Shown: positions 15,373 through 22,529 of the stretch, piece by piece | Layout of the letters: each line of letters begins with the position of its first letter | How positions within the stretch are numbered: the stretch's first letter is position 1 | Origin: an uncultured Clostridia bacterium | GTDB lineage: Bacteria > Bacillota > Clostridia > Oscillospirales > Butyricicoccaceae | Assembly (NCBI GenBank): GCA_947856675.1 | Contig: CANUCM010000113.1 | Coordinates: 1 to 27,656, forward strand | Direction of reading: 5' to 3' | DNA length: 27,656 nt | Made by a program: the position numbers and the translations under genes | Notes under the pieces: model-generated | Seen by the model: the letters and a program-made list of their open reading frames with translations, nothing else | Databases searched by the model: none | What the model was told of the DNA's origin: nothing

Positions 15373-16248
15373 TTACCGTGTTTCGCCGCCCCGCGGGCAG
15401 CAGCCCGTGACCACCCGCTCAATCCCGGTCAAGTCACAGCAAAACCCGATTTCCTCGTATCCTTCGCCGCGCAGGATTTCGCTCACCGGCCCGGCCTGCC
15501 CCAGTCCGACCTCAAACATCAAAGCGCCGCCGGGCGTTAAAATGTCCTTTGCGTTTGCAGACACGCTGCGGTAAAAATCCAGCCCGTCTTCGCCGCCGTC
15601 CAGCGCCATGCGCGGCTCGTGCCGCACCTCGGCGTCCAAACCGTCGATTTCCCCACCGGGAATGTATGGAGGGTTGCACAAAATCAGCTGAAACCGCCCC
15701 AGCGCCGTGTCAAACGGAAGCCGGGCGTCGACAAGCACAGTGCTGGCGCGGCCGCTCAGTCCGTGCCGGTGCAGGTTGCGGCGCGCCACCTGAAGCGCCG
15801 GCTCGGACAAATCGGCCAGCACGCCGCTCATTTCACCCGAAAGATTTTTCAGCGCGGCAATGCCGACACAGCCGGTACCGCAGCACAAATCCAGCAGCCG
15901 CCCCCGGGTCCGGGGCCTGAGAAAGTCCACGCCGCATTCCACAAGCGTTTCCGTGTCCGCGCGCGGAATCAGCGTGTCCTGCGTCACTTCAAAAGTCAGG
16001 CCGTAAAAGTCCCACTCCCCGATAATGTGCGGCAGCGGCACTCCGCTCAGACGCACATCACGCAGCCGGTCAATTTCGCGCAGCGTTTCGTCAAAAATAT
16101 ACAGCGCGCGTTTTTTGTACAGTTCTTCCGGCGTTGTTTCCAGTGCAAACGCCACGATTTCACGTGCCTCAAGACGGCTGCCGGACACCCCGTGCACCCG
16201 CAGCTCAGCCGCCAGATCCATCACCGCGTCGTTGACCGTCTTGACCAT
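15373..16248 (-). CDS. prmC: Peptide chain release factor N5-glutamine methyltransferase
   Basis: This 291-residue enzyme methylates the GGQ glutamine of release factors with S-adenosylmethionine. It has the N-terminal helical domain, the segment DTLIPRADTETLVE that precedes the catalytic domain, the SAM-binding motif LLDLCCGTGCVGIAAL (118-133), and the catalytic NPPY (192-195). The motif following NPPY, PGGEIDGLDAEVRHEPRMAL, is the PrmC-specific continuation. It is preceded closely by the DUF1385 gene, with GGTGG as a ribosome site overlapping that gene's end. There is no prfA beside it, but the DUF1385-prmC pairing is common in Firmicutes. Confidence 0.96.
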   Translation of the reverse strand: MVKTVNDAVMDLAAELRVHGVSGSRLEAREIVAFALETTPEELYKKRALYIFDETLREIDRLRDVRLSGVPLPHIIGEWDFYGLTFEVTQDTLIPRADTETLVECGVDFLRPRTRGRLLDLCCGTGCVGIAALKNLSGEMSGVLADLSEPALQVARRNLHRHGLSGRASTVLVDARLPFDTALGRFQLILCNPPYIPGGEIDGLDAEVRHEPRMALDGGEDGLDFYRSVSANAKDILTPGGALMFEVGLGQAGPVSEILRGEGYEEIGFCCDLTGIERVVTGCCPRGGETR

Positions 16249-16249
16249 A

Positions 16250-17185
16250 TTACCACCTGTCCTCCTGCTCGTTCTCCGGGATTACGGGCTTGAGCGCCGC
16301 AATGGCCACTTCCAGCATGCTGTCGTCCGGCTCAAAGGTGGTAAAGCGCTGCATAAACAGCCCGGGCGCCCTCAGCGCATGCGTCAGCGCATTGTCATGC
16401 CGGCCGGCGTAGCGGTTGATTTCGTAGCTGACTGCGACAATGGCCGGCAGCAGCGCAAGCCTCAGCGCCATGCGCACCAGAGGATTGCTCCCCCAGGCAA
16501 ACAGCGCCGTAAACAAAATACCGACTATCATCACCACAAACAGAAAACTTGTGCCGCACCGCGGGTGCCTGCGGCTCTGTACCCTGGCATTTTCCACCGT
16601 CAGCGGCAGACCGGCCTCGTAGCACGCAATGGTCTTGTGCTCGGCGCCGTGGTACATATAAGTGCGGTGCACATCCTTCTGACAGCCTGTCAGCATGACA
16701 AACAAAACAAAAATGACAATGCGCACCAGACCTTCTATCAGGTTTCGCACAAGGCTGGGAAGCCCGTTTCCGAAAAAGCCCGTAATAAATGTAGGCAGCA
16801 GAAAAAACAGTGCGACGGGGAGCGCGATGCCCAGCACCACAGCCAGCGTCATCATGGCATCCTCCAGCTTTTTCTGCCCCAGCTTTTCCGTCAGCCACCG
16901 CTCGACCCGGCCGGGCTGCACCTGCTCATCCTCCTCAAAAAACGAGGCGGAATAGTTGAGCGCCCCGACGCCGTACCTCATTGAGTCCCAAAAACTTACC
17001 ACGCCGCGCACAAACGGCAGCCGCGCAAACTTTCTGTGGGACTGCGTCCCCACATCCTCCAGCTTGGTTTCCAGCTCGCCGTCGGGTTTGCGCACCACAA
17101 TGGCGGTCCTGCGCGGTCCCCTCATCAGGATGCCTTCAATGAGCGCCTGGCCGCCAATGCTGGTTTTTTTCTGTTCTTTTGCCAT
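16250..17185 (-). CDS. DUF1385 family membrane protein (YqhQ-like)
   Basis: This 311-residue protein has the DUF1385 signatures: the N-terminal IGGQALIEGILMRGPRRTAIVVR (residues 10-32), LPFVRGVVSFWDSM, and the conserved YMYHGAEHKTIACYEAG (176-192) followed by HPRCGTSFLF (207-216). Three to five hydrophobic segments are seen (about 113-137, 150-168, 214-231, 240-256). The conserved His/Glu/His/Lys and Cys residues look like a metal site near the membrane, but no activity is known for the family. It lies one base before prmC, a frequent pairing in Firmicutes, and 14 bases after the sensor kinase gene. Confidence 0.9.
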   Translation of the reverse strand: MAKEQKKTSIGGQALIEGILMRGPRRTAIVVRKPDGELETKLEDVGTQSHRKFARLPFVRGVVSFWDSMRYGVGALNYSASFFEEDEQVQPGRVERWLTEKLGQKKLEDAMMTLAVVLGIALPVALFFLLPTFITGFFGNGLPSLVRNLIEGLVRIVIFVLFVMLTGCQKDVHRTYMYHGAEHKTIACYEAGLPLTVENARVQSRRHPRCGTSFLFVVMIVGILFTALFAWGSNPLVRMALRLALLPAIVAVSYEINRYAGRHDNALTHALRAPGLFMQRFTTFEPDDSMLEVAIAALKPVIPENEQEDRW

Positions 17186-17199
17186 ATTTCCGTCCTTCT

Positions 17200-18675
17200 T
17201 TATCCTTCGGGGCTGTACAGGGGCAGCGAAATCAACACGCAGGTACCCTCCCCGTATTCGCTTTCTATATCAAGAGTGCCTTCGTGCATTTCCACAATCT
17301 CGGTGCACACGGCAAGCCCTATGCCGGCTCCGCGGCCCCGGGCGCTTCCTTTAAAAAATTTCTCCTTGACAAACGGAAGCTCCTCCTTGGGAATTCCCAT
17401 GCCGTAATCGCGGATGCGCACCACGGCGCGCCCGTTTTCCTGGCGCACGCCGATGTCGATTTTTTCCCCGTCGTGGCCGTATTTCGCCGCGTTGTCAATG
17501 ATATTCAAAAAGACCTGCTTGAGCCGGTTCCGATCGCCGTTGATCAAAATGGGCTGTTCGGGCTCCTCGTAATTGGGCGCCATGCCCTCCTGACGCAAAA
17601 GCTCCGTATAGGTAAACAGCGCGTCGTACAATTCGCCGCGCAGGTCAAACACCTCGGTCTGCAGCTTGAGCCGCCCGCTTTCCAGCCGTGAAAAATCCAG
17701 AAGCTCTTCCACCATCTGGGAAAGCCGCCGGGTTTCCTTTTGGATGATGGCAAGGCCGCTCGCGGCCAGCTCGGGATCCTGCAAATCGCCCGCCACCGTT
17801 TCCGCCCAGCCGCCGATCGCCGTCAGCGGCGTGCGCAGCTCGTGCGACACCGAGGAGATAAAGTCGTTTTTCAGTTTTTCCATGCGCGCCAGCTCTGCCG
17901 ACATGTCGTTGAGCGTGGTGCACAGTTCTCCTATTTCATCGCTCCACTCCACGTCGAGCCGTGCGCCATACTGCCCGCCGGCAATTTTCCGGGCCAAATC
18001 ATTGATTTTCAGCACCGGATTGACAATGGAGCGGATAAAAAACTGGTTGGACACAATAATAAGGCCGATCAACAGTACGCCGCAGCCGGCCAAGGCCAGC
18101 CACACCCCGCGCAGCTGATCTTCAAGCAGCTTGAGCGAAGTGACGTAGCGCACCATGCCGATCATCTGCCCGCTCTGGTAAAACACCGGTGCCGTCACGG
18201 CCATCACGCGTTCTTCGGTCAGCAGATCGTAGCCGACAAAGTCGGACGTTTCCTGTGTGGCAATACAGTCTGCCACGTCGCTCGTGCTGGGGATGAATCC
18301 CGCCGTCAGGCCGGTGGAAGAAAACATGATCCGGCCATAAATGTCGATGATCTGCATCTCGATTTTGTCACGGTCGGAAAAATCCTGCACCAGCCTGTCG
18401 GCATAAGAGTAAAACTGATCATAGCTCGAGCTCATATACTGGTTGATCTGCTTGGCTGTATTCGTGCGGCTGACAAGGCTCGCACGCACCGAATTGTAAT
18501 AGTAGCTGGTCGTCGCAACGCCCACCGTCACCAGCAGCAAAAGGATCATCGCGACCACTACGCTGACATTGTTGACGATCCAGCGCCGCTTGATGCCGCT
18601 TGAAATCCACGGCATGCGCGCCCGCTTCTTTTTTCCGGTTTCCTGCGGTGCCGCAGGCGGCTTCAGCTCTCCCAT
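17200..18675 (-). CDS. Membrane sensor histidine kinase (HAMP, HisKA, HATPase)
   Basis: This 491-residue two-component sensor has membrane helix 1 at about residues 33-57, an extracytoplasmic sensing domain of about 130 residues, helix 2 at about 190-212, a HAMP linker to about 265, the H-box FISSVSHELRTPLTAIGG with phosphoacceptor His278, and an ATP-binding domain with N box NIIDNAAKYG, G1 DYGMGIP (423-429), F box and G2 GRGAGIGLA. The extracytoplasmic region contains IIDIYGRIMFSS, which looks like a PAS/Cache-type fold; its ligand is unknown. The gene start overlaps the last 13 bases of the response regulator, so the pair is coupled. It resembles cell-envelope sensors of the PhoR/WalK group in architecture. 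Confidence 0.95.
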   Translation of the reverse strand: MGELKPPAAPQETGKKKRARMPWISSGIKRRWIVNNVSVVVAMILLLLVTVGVATTSYYYNSVRASLVSRTNTAKQINQYMSSSYDQFYSYADRLVQDFSDRDKIEMQIIDIYGRIMFSSTGLTAGFIPSTSDVADCIATQETSDFVGYDLLTEERVMAVTAPVFYQSGQMIGMVRYVTSLKLLEDQLRGVWLALAGCGVLLIGLIIVSNQFFIRSIVNPVLKINDLARKIAGGQYGARLDVEWSDEIGELCTTLNDMSAELARMEKLKNDFISSVSHELRTPLTAIGGWAETVAGDLQDPELAASGLAIIQKETRRLSQMVEELLDFSRLESGRLKLQTEVFDLRGELYDALFTYTELLRQEGMAPNYEEPEQPILINGDRNRLKQVFLNIIDNAAKYGHDGEKIDIGVRQENGRAVVRIRDYGMGIPKEELPFVKEKFFKGSARGRGAGIGLAVCTEIVEMHEGTLDIESEYGEGTCVLISLPLYSPEG

Positions 18676-19349
18676 TTATATCCGAATCCCCAGATGGTCG
18701 TGATATGGCGCGGCTGCGCGGCGTCATCCTCGATTTTCAGGCGCAGGCGGCGGATATTGACATCCACCACTTTTAAATCGCCCTGGTAGTCCTTTCCCCA
18801 GACCATGTCGAGCAGATCGTCGCGCGACAGCGCACGGCCCCGGTTTTCCAGAAAACTTTTCATGATAAGGTACTCCACCTGCGTCAGCTCAATGCGCTTT
18901 CCGCCCTTGTGGAGTTCCCGCGAACGCAAATCCAGTTCGAAAATGCCGTCGGCAATCGTATCGGCGTCAAACCCTCCGCCGTTGACGCGGCGGTACAGCG
19001 CATCGACACGCGCCACCAGCTCCACAACGGAAAAAGGCTTGACCACATAGTCGTCAGCGCCCGTTGTAAAGCCCGTCAGTTTATCGGACTCCTGGGACAT
19101 GGCCGTCAGCATGATAACGCCGATGCTGCTGCCCGAGCCGCGCAGGCGCCGGCACACTTCAAACCCGCTGATGTCCGGCAGCATGACGTCCAGCACAGCC
19201 ACCGAAACATCATTTTTCTCACGCAGGTAGGCATACGCTTCTTCTCCCAGCGCAAACTCCACGGTGTCATACCCTGCCCTGCGCAGGTTAATGACAATAA
19301 AACCGCGGATATTGTCCTCATCTTCCAGCACAAGCACTTTCTTTTTCAT
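18663..19349 (-). CDS. OmpR-family response regulator
   Basis: This 228-residue regulator has a receiver domain with the acidic pocket EDED (9-12), phosphoacceptor Asp54 in VLDVMLPDISG, the conserved Thr in VIMLTAMS, and the Lys in DDYVVKPFS. A winged-helix DNA-binding domain follows with ELTQVEYLIMKSFLENRGRALSRD-type features and VVDVNIRRLRLKIE. It activates or represses promoters when phosphorylated by the adjacent kinase. The chosen ATG (19347-19349) overlaps the lipoprotein stop as ATGA and has GGGAGG nine bases ahead; eight extra upstream codons lie inside the lipoprotein gene. Confidence 0.95.
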   Translation of the reverse strand: MKKKVLVLEDEDNIRGFIVINLRRAGYDTVEFALGEEAYAYLREKNDVSVAVLDVMLPDISGFEVCRRLRGSGSSIGVIMLTAMSQESDKLTGFTTGADDYVVKPFSVVELVARVDALYRRVNGGGFDADTIADGIFELDLRSRELHKGGKRIELTQVEYLIMKSFLENRGRALSRDDLLDMVWGKDYQGDLKVVDVNIRRLRLKIEDDAAQPRHITTIWGFGYKWES

Positions 19350-20698
19350 TGCGTATATCCTCCCGCAGCCCATTCTTTTTCAACCATTTTAAAGGATTCT
19401 TCCACCTGCTCAGCCGTCAGCGCGTACTCTGCCGGCGCATTTTCCGGCAGGATATATCCATAAATGCCGCTTTCCGCCTGACGGACAATTTTGACTCCAT
19501 CCGCCACGGCATACCCTACCCGGTTGTCGCCCGTATAAACGCACAGCGTCAGAAGCGGCTGGCCCGAATCGCTCTCCGGCGCGTTTTCCGGGGTCAGCAC
19601 AAACGATGTCCGGCTGACGCCCGACCCGCTGGATCGAACAACGGACACCGCATTGCCCCACGATTCCGGCCACGTCAGATACCATTCTTCCACAGGGTTG
19701 TGGTATGTGACCTCCACCACATCGCAGCTGCCGTCCTGCTTAAAATCGCACCAGTTGAGCTTGTTTTGCTGGGTTTCCGAACTCTGCTGCGCATCCGCCG
19801 CCACCGGCACATCGATAATTCCGTCATAATTGATATCCGTTGACGACACGGACACAAGCCGCCAGGTCAACGCCCCCGAGCCCGAAACCAGGTCGATGGT
19901 GCGGTTGACCGCGCCGTTCTCCGTCAGCGCGACAATATCGGTTACATATCCGCCGCCCGTGGCCGCGCTGTCCACAAACACGGCCTGCTCCATATCGGCC
20001 GTCATCCCCAGCTTCATGCGCGATACCGAGCGAACCTCCATGCACAGCGGAGCCTCTGTGCGCTGCCGGTAGCTGTCATAGCTGTACCCGTAGCCCTTCA
20101 GGGTGTACACCCCCGACGATGCGTCACGCACGGCAAAGAACAGCTCGTCGACGGAATCCCCGTCGATGTCCTCCATCAGCATGCTGGTATACTGGACATC
20201 CATCTGGCTTTTCAGCTCTCCGTTTTCAAAGGCAAAAACGGTCATGCCGTAGCTTCCGGCGTCATCCAGCCCCCACGACAGCGCCAGCGCCAGCTTGCCG
20301 TCCGCCGAAATGCGTGGGTAATGCACCGCATGAATCGTGTTGCCAAAACCCTCGGCACGGCCAATCTCCTCATAGCCGCTTTCGCGGCGTTCATATACGC
20401 ACACAAGGAAATCCCCGCCCGGCATGCGGAAAAACGCGATGGCTTCATCCTCTCCGTCGCCGTCGACGTCAATAAGCTGCACCGCCTGGCGGTTGCTGCC
20501 CGTTTCCGCCGTGGCGTAGACCGCGCCGGTATTCAAGATCTCATCGATCTCATGCTGCAGCAGCAGATATTCGCCCGGCAGCTTGGGCAAGCTCAAAAGG
20601 CCGTCCCCATATTCCAGGGAACAGCCGCTGAGAAATACGATAATCAGGCACAGCAAAAAAACCTGCCCTGCTTTTTTCATCCCGACATATTGTTTCAT
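19346..20698 (-). CDS. Lipoprotein with FG-GAP/VCBS-like calcium-loop repeats
   Basis: This 450-residue exported lipoprotein has a basic start, a hydrophobic core and the lipobox LSGC with Cys26. Downstream, repeats resembling VCBS/FG-GAP beta-propeller blades carry calcium-type loops DVDGDGEDE (near 78-86), DIDGDSVDE (near 177) and DINYDGIID (near 293). It should sit outside the membrane, tethered by lipid. It is the first gene before the response regulator (4-base overlap) and sensor kinase, so it may feed signals to the kinase. The start is uncertain: ATG at 20698 has no ribosome site and coincides with the predicted transcript start, while a second ATG at 20680 gives an ideal short signal peptide (MKKAGQVF...). 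Confidence 0.82.
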   Translation of the reverse strand: MKQYVGMKKAGQVFLLCLIIVFLSGCSLEYGDGLLSLPKLPGEYLLLQHEIDEILNTGAVYATAETGSNRQAVQLIDVDGDGEDEAIAFFRMPGGDFLVCVYERRESGYEEIGRAEGFGNTIHAVHYPRISADGKLALALSWGLDDAGSYGMTVFAFENGELKSQMDVQYTSMLMEDIDGDSVDELFFAVRDASSGVYTLKGYGYSYDSYRQRTEAPLCMEVRSVSRMKLGMTADMEQAVFVDSAATGGGYVTDIVALTENGAVNRTIDLVSGSGALTWRLVSVSSTDINYDGIIDVPVAADAQQSSETQQNKLNWCDFKQDGSCDVVEVTYHNPVEEWYLTWPESWGNAVSVVRSSGSGVSRTSFVLTPENAPESDSGQPLLTLCVYTGDNRVGYAVADGVKIVRQAESGIYGYILPENAPAEYALTAEQVEESFKMVEKEWAAGGYTQ

Positions 20699-20705
20699 AA
20701 ACAGT

Positions 20706-20714
20706 ATTGTACCA
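20706..20714 (-). promoter_or_regulatory. Extended -10 promoter for the lipoprotein-two-component operon
   Basis: On the minus strand TGGTACAAT gives an extended -10 (TG at 20713-20714, TACAAT at 20706-20711). A weak TTTAAA lies 17 bases upstream as a possible -35. The predicted start is about 20699, next to the first ATG of the lipoprotein gene, implying a leaderless or near-leaderless message unless translation starts at the ATG at 20680. Confidence 0.5.
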
Positions 20715-20776
20715 TACCCGGGATATTTTTTAAACGGGCAATTTGTGCAACTTCCTGCCTTTTTCCTCCGTTTTTC

Positions 20777-21835
20777 CTATAACCTGAACAGGCAGCGCCG
20801 CGCAACGTCCATCTCCTGGAAATACCTCTCCTCCAGCGGAATCCAGCGGCCGTTGAAAATTGCCAGCCCTTCCGGGCCGTTGCGGCGCGCGATCCGCCGC
20901 TGCTGCTCCTGCGGGGAAATGTCCAAAAACACGCTCACGGTATACAGCGGCTCCAGCTCCGGACGCATGCTGTAGCTTCCTTCCACAAGGGTCAGCGCCG
21001 CCGCGGGCAGGTGCCTCTCCCCTGAAAAGCCGCCCTGTGAGCAGTCGAACACCCGATGGGAAAAGGCCTCCCCCGTGCGCACCCCCCGCCCGGCTTCTTC
21101 CAGAAAGCGCTCATAATGCACATTTCCTCCCGCCTGCGCCAGCCTCTGTCCGGTACGCATATGCGGCGGCAGGAAAAAATCGTCCATGTGCACGACGCGC
21201 GCGCCGGGATAGACGCGCAGCAGAAAATCCGCCAGCGTGGTTTTTCCCGAAGCGCACCGGCCTTCAATGGCCAGCGACACCGGCCCCCACGCAAGCGCGC
21301 GGTCCAGGGCGCACAGCAGCGGCAACAGCCGCGCGTACTTGGCGCAGACAACGCGATAGGCCGGCGCATATGCCGCCCTATAGTCTTCGCTGTGGCTGAG
21401 CGCCGGACATCCGGATGCGCAGTACTGCGCAAGAAAGTCTTCCAGCTCCCCGGCGCCGAACGGCAGGACGCCCTCCGCGGCCAGCTGCCGCAAAAGCAAA
21501 AGCGGCAGCTCTTTTTTCTGCGCTGCCTGCGCTGCCTGCGCCTCCTGCGCGCTCTGCACAAACAGGGCGCCCAGCGTTTCCGGCGAAAGGCCTTCGCGTT
21601 TGGCCGCCCGCAGGTTTACGCGCACAAAGCCGCCCCCGATGGGCTCCGAAAGCGGCTGCGAATCCGGTGAAAGCGCCTGCATTTCACATCGCAGGCGTTT
21701 TCGCGCCTGCTCCGGCTCTTTTATCATGTGCCCCGGCCCGAACGTACTCTGGTAAACCAGTTTGACGGCATCGCGCGGCTGCATGTGCTCAAAACGCCGC
21801 GCGTTTTCGATCAGTATGCAGCGCAGCTCATGCAT
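20777..21835 (-). CDS. P-loop kinase of the uridine kinase/phosphoribulokinase type with extra N-terminal domain
   Basis: This 352-residue protein has two parts. Residues 1-180 form an unassigned domain opening with MHELRCILIENARRFEHMQP and containing LVYQSTFGPGHMI, VRVNLRAAKREG and an Ala/Gln-rich stretch (97-108). Residues 185-352 are a uridine-kinase-like P-loop domain: Walker A EGRCASGKTTL (191-201), VVHMDDFFLPPHMR (215-228) with the Asp typical of substrate binding, LVEGSYSMRPEL and VFLDISPQEQQRRIARRNG, the lid arginines. It should phosphorylate a small molecule with ATP; this superfamily also includes pantothenate kinase. It overlaps the ECF transporter gene by eight bases, suggesting that it acts on the imported compound. 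Confidence 0.78.
   Translation of the reverse strand: MHELRCILIENARRFEHMQPRDAVKLVYQSTFGPGHMIKEPEQARKRLRCEMQALSPDSQPLSEPIGGGFVRVNLRAAKREGLSPETLGALFVQSAQEAQAAQAAQKKELPLLLLRQLAAEGVLPFGAGELEDFLAQYCASGCPALSHSEDYRAAYAPAYRVVCAKYARLLPLLCALDRALAWGPVSLAIEGRCASGKTTLADFLLRVYPGARVVHMDDFFLPPHMRTGQRLAQAGGNVHYERFLEEAGRGVRTGEAFSHRVFDCSQGGFSGERHLPAAALTLVEGSYSMRPELEPLYTVSVFLDISPQEQQRRIARRNGPEGLAIFNGRWIPLEERYFQEMDVARRCLFRL
21518..21553. repeat. Short degenerate 9-base tandem repeat inside the kinase gene
   Basis: The unit CTGCGCTGC occurs twice exactly and twice with changes (CTGCGCCTC, CTGCGCGCT). On the coding strand it encodes the Ala/Gln-rich stretch in the N-terminal domain of the kinase. Because the unit is three codons, gain or loss of copies would keep the reading frame, making this a likely length-variable linker. 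Confidence 0.5.
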
Positions 21836-22382
21836 CGGGCATCAGCCGGGCCTTCTGCAGGGCGAGCACCACAATGGGAATCAGGACAATGTGGCAGACA
21901 ATGCCGGGAACCGCGTTGATAAACGCCCCGGCCATAAACATTTTCCAGGTAAACGCGCCGCCCGTCACACCCAGAATGACCATCTGGGCACACCCCCACA
22001 CGACACGTCCGGCCAACATGGACAAAATGAGCGCAACATACACGTTCAGCGGCTTTTTGGGCAGAAGCCTATACAAAAGGCCGGTCATTGCACCGTACGC
22101 TGCCAGCTCAAAAGCCATTCCCAGCGCCGAGGGCATGGGCGGCATCTGAAACAAAACGTGCCGCAGCAGCGGTGCGACAAACCCCACGGCCAGCCCGTAC
22201 GGCCAGCCGCACAGAAAACCGCACAGCAAAACAGGAATGTGCATCGGCGACAGCGCGCTGCCTATCTGCGGGATTTGTCCCGTCAAAAACGGCAGCACAA
22301 GGCACAGGGCCAGGCACAGCCCGGCCGACACCAGCTTTTTTACAGAGCGCGTTCTGTTTTGCGCAGAAGCAGAAAACGACAT
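21828..22382 (-). CDS. ECF transporter S component (substrate-binding membrane subunit)
   Basis: This 184-residue integral membrane protein shows about six helices and the conserved centre of ECF S components: GQIPQIGSALSPMHIPVLLC (35-54), then GFLCGWPYGLAVGFVAPLLR (55-74), and later FELAAYGAMTGLLYRLLPKK and SMLAGRVVWG. It should bind a vitamin or similar micronutrient and dock with a shared energising module (EcfA/EcfA'/EcfT) encoded elsewhere. I cannot name the substrate from the sequence. The frame extends upstream to a TTG at 22445, but that lies in the terminator hairpin loop, so the ATG at 22380-22382, with GAGAGGG seven bases ahead, is chosen. It is coupled to the kinase gene downstream. 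Confidence 0.88.
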   Translation of the reverse strand: MSFSASAQNRTRSVKKLVSAGLCLALCLVLPFLTGQIPQIGSALSPMHIPVLLCGFLCGWPYGLAVGFVAPLLRHVLFQMPPMPSALGMAFELAAYGAMTGLLYRLLPKKPLNVYVALILSMLAGRVVWGCAQMVILGVTGGAFTWKMFMAGAFINAVPGIVCHIVLIPIVVLALQKARLMPDA

Positions 22383-22412
22383 AAAAAATCCCTCTCTCTT
22401 TGATTTTGCTGC

Positions 22413-22462
22413 AAAAAAAACCACGAATGCATACACTTTTTTCAAGTGAATACCTTCGTGGT
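22413..22462 (-). terminator. Intrinsic terminator in the leader of the ECF gene
   Basis: On the minus strand arms of 19 bases (22444-22462 and 22420-22438) form 8, then 4, then 5 base pairs separated by single mismatches, around a short A-rich loop (GAAAA). Eight Us follow (22413-22420; the first also closes the outermost A-U pair). It ends about 30 bases before the ECF start codon and well after the ATPase stop, so it is an attenuator of the transporter gene. Its left arm contains the second ACGAA hairpin of the leader. Confidence 0.85.
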
Positions 22463-22510
22463 ATGAAATGCAAAAGAATGCTGTCTGCGGCGCAGGACCT
22501 TCGTGATCCC
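22413..22510 (-). ncRNA. Candidate riboswitch/attenuator leader with twin ACGAA-loop hairpins
   Basis: Reading the minus strand, hairpin 1 is GGATC-ACGAA-GGTCC (22509 to 22495), extendable by one G-U pair. A linker of 30 bases follows, containing the small palindrome CTGCGCCGCAG. Hairpin 2 is ATACC-ACGAA-GGTAT (22464 to 22450), with the identical five-base loop. Hairpin 2 cannot form together with the terminator, because ACCACGAA is the outer left arm of that stem. The terminator's right arm TTCGTGGT could also pair with the loop region of hairpin 1. This is the geometry of a ligand- or protein-controlled antiterminator. The class is not recognised: the loops differ from the ANTAR hexaloop (A1, G4) and from the guanidine-II ACGR tetraloop. 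Confidence 0.6.
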
Positions 22511-22529
22511 CTTGTTTTTTTAAGGCCGC

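Noticed and set aside
15619..17691. Several long plus-strand open frames opposite prmC, the DUF1385 gene and the sensor kinase
   Set aside because: They are antisense shadows of well-supported minus-strand genes, a common effect in GC-rich coding DNA, and lack ribosome sites and family features.
22383..22445. Extended N-terminus of the ECF protein from a TTG at 22445
   Set aside because: That codon lies in the loop of the terminator hairpin and the added residues are partly encoded by the U-run; the ATG at 22382 has a ribosome site.
22450..22509. Leader hairpins as ANTAR-protein targets
   Set aside because: ANTAR targets need two six-base loops with A at position 1 and G at position 4. These loops are five bases (ACGAA) with G at position 3.
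22450..22509. Leader hairpins as a guanidine-II (mini-ykkC) riboswitch
   Set aside because: That class uses ACGR tetraloops and normally precedes small efflux genes. Here the loop has an extra A before the closing G and the gene is an ECF importer. A covariance-model search would settle it.
22511..22529. CCTTGTTTTTTTAAGG as a terminator after the P-loop ATPase gene
   Set aside because: The T-run is on the plus strand, where there is no gene, and on the minus strand it is A-rich in the loop, so it would not stop the ATPase transcript.
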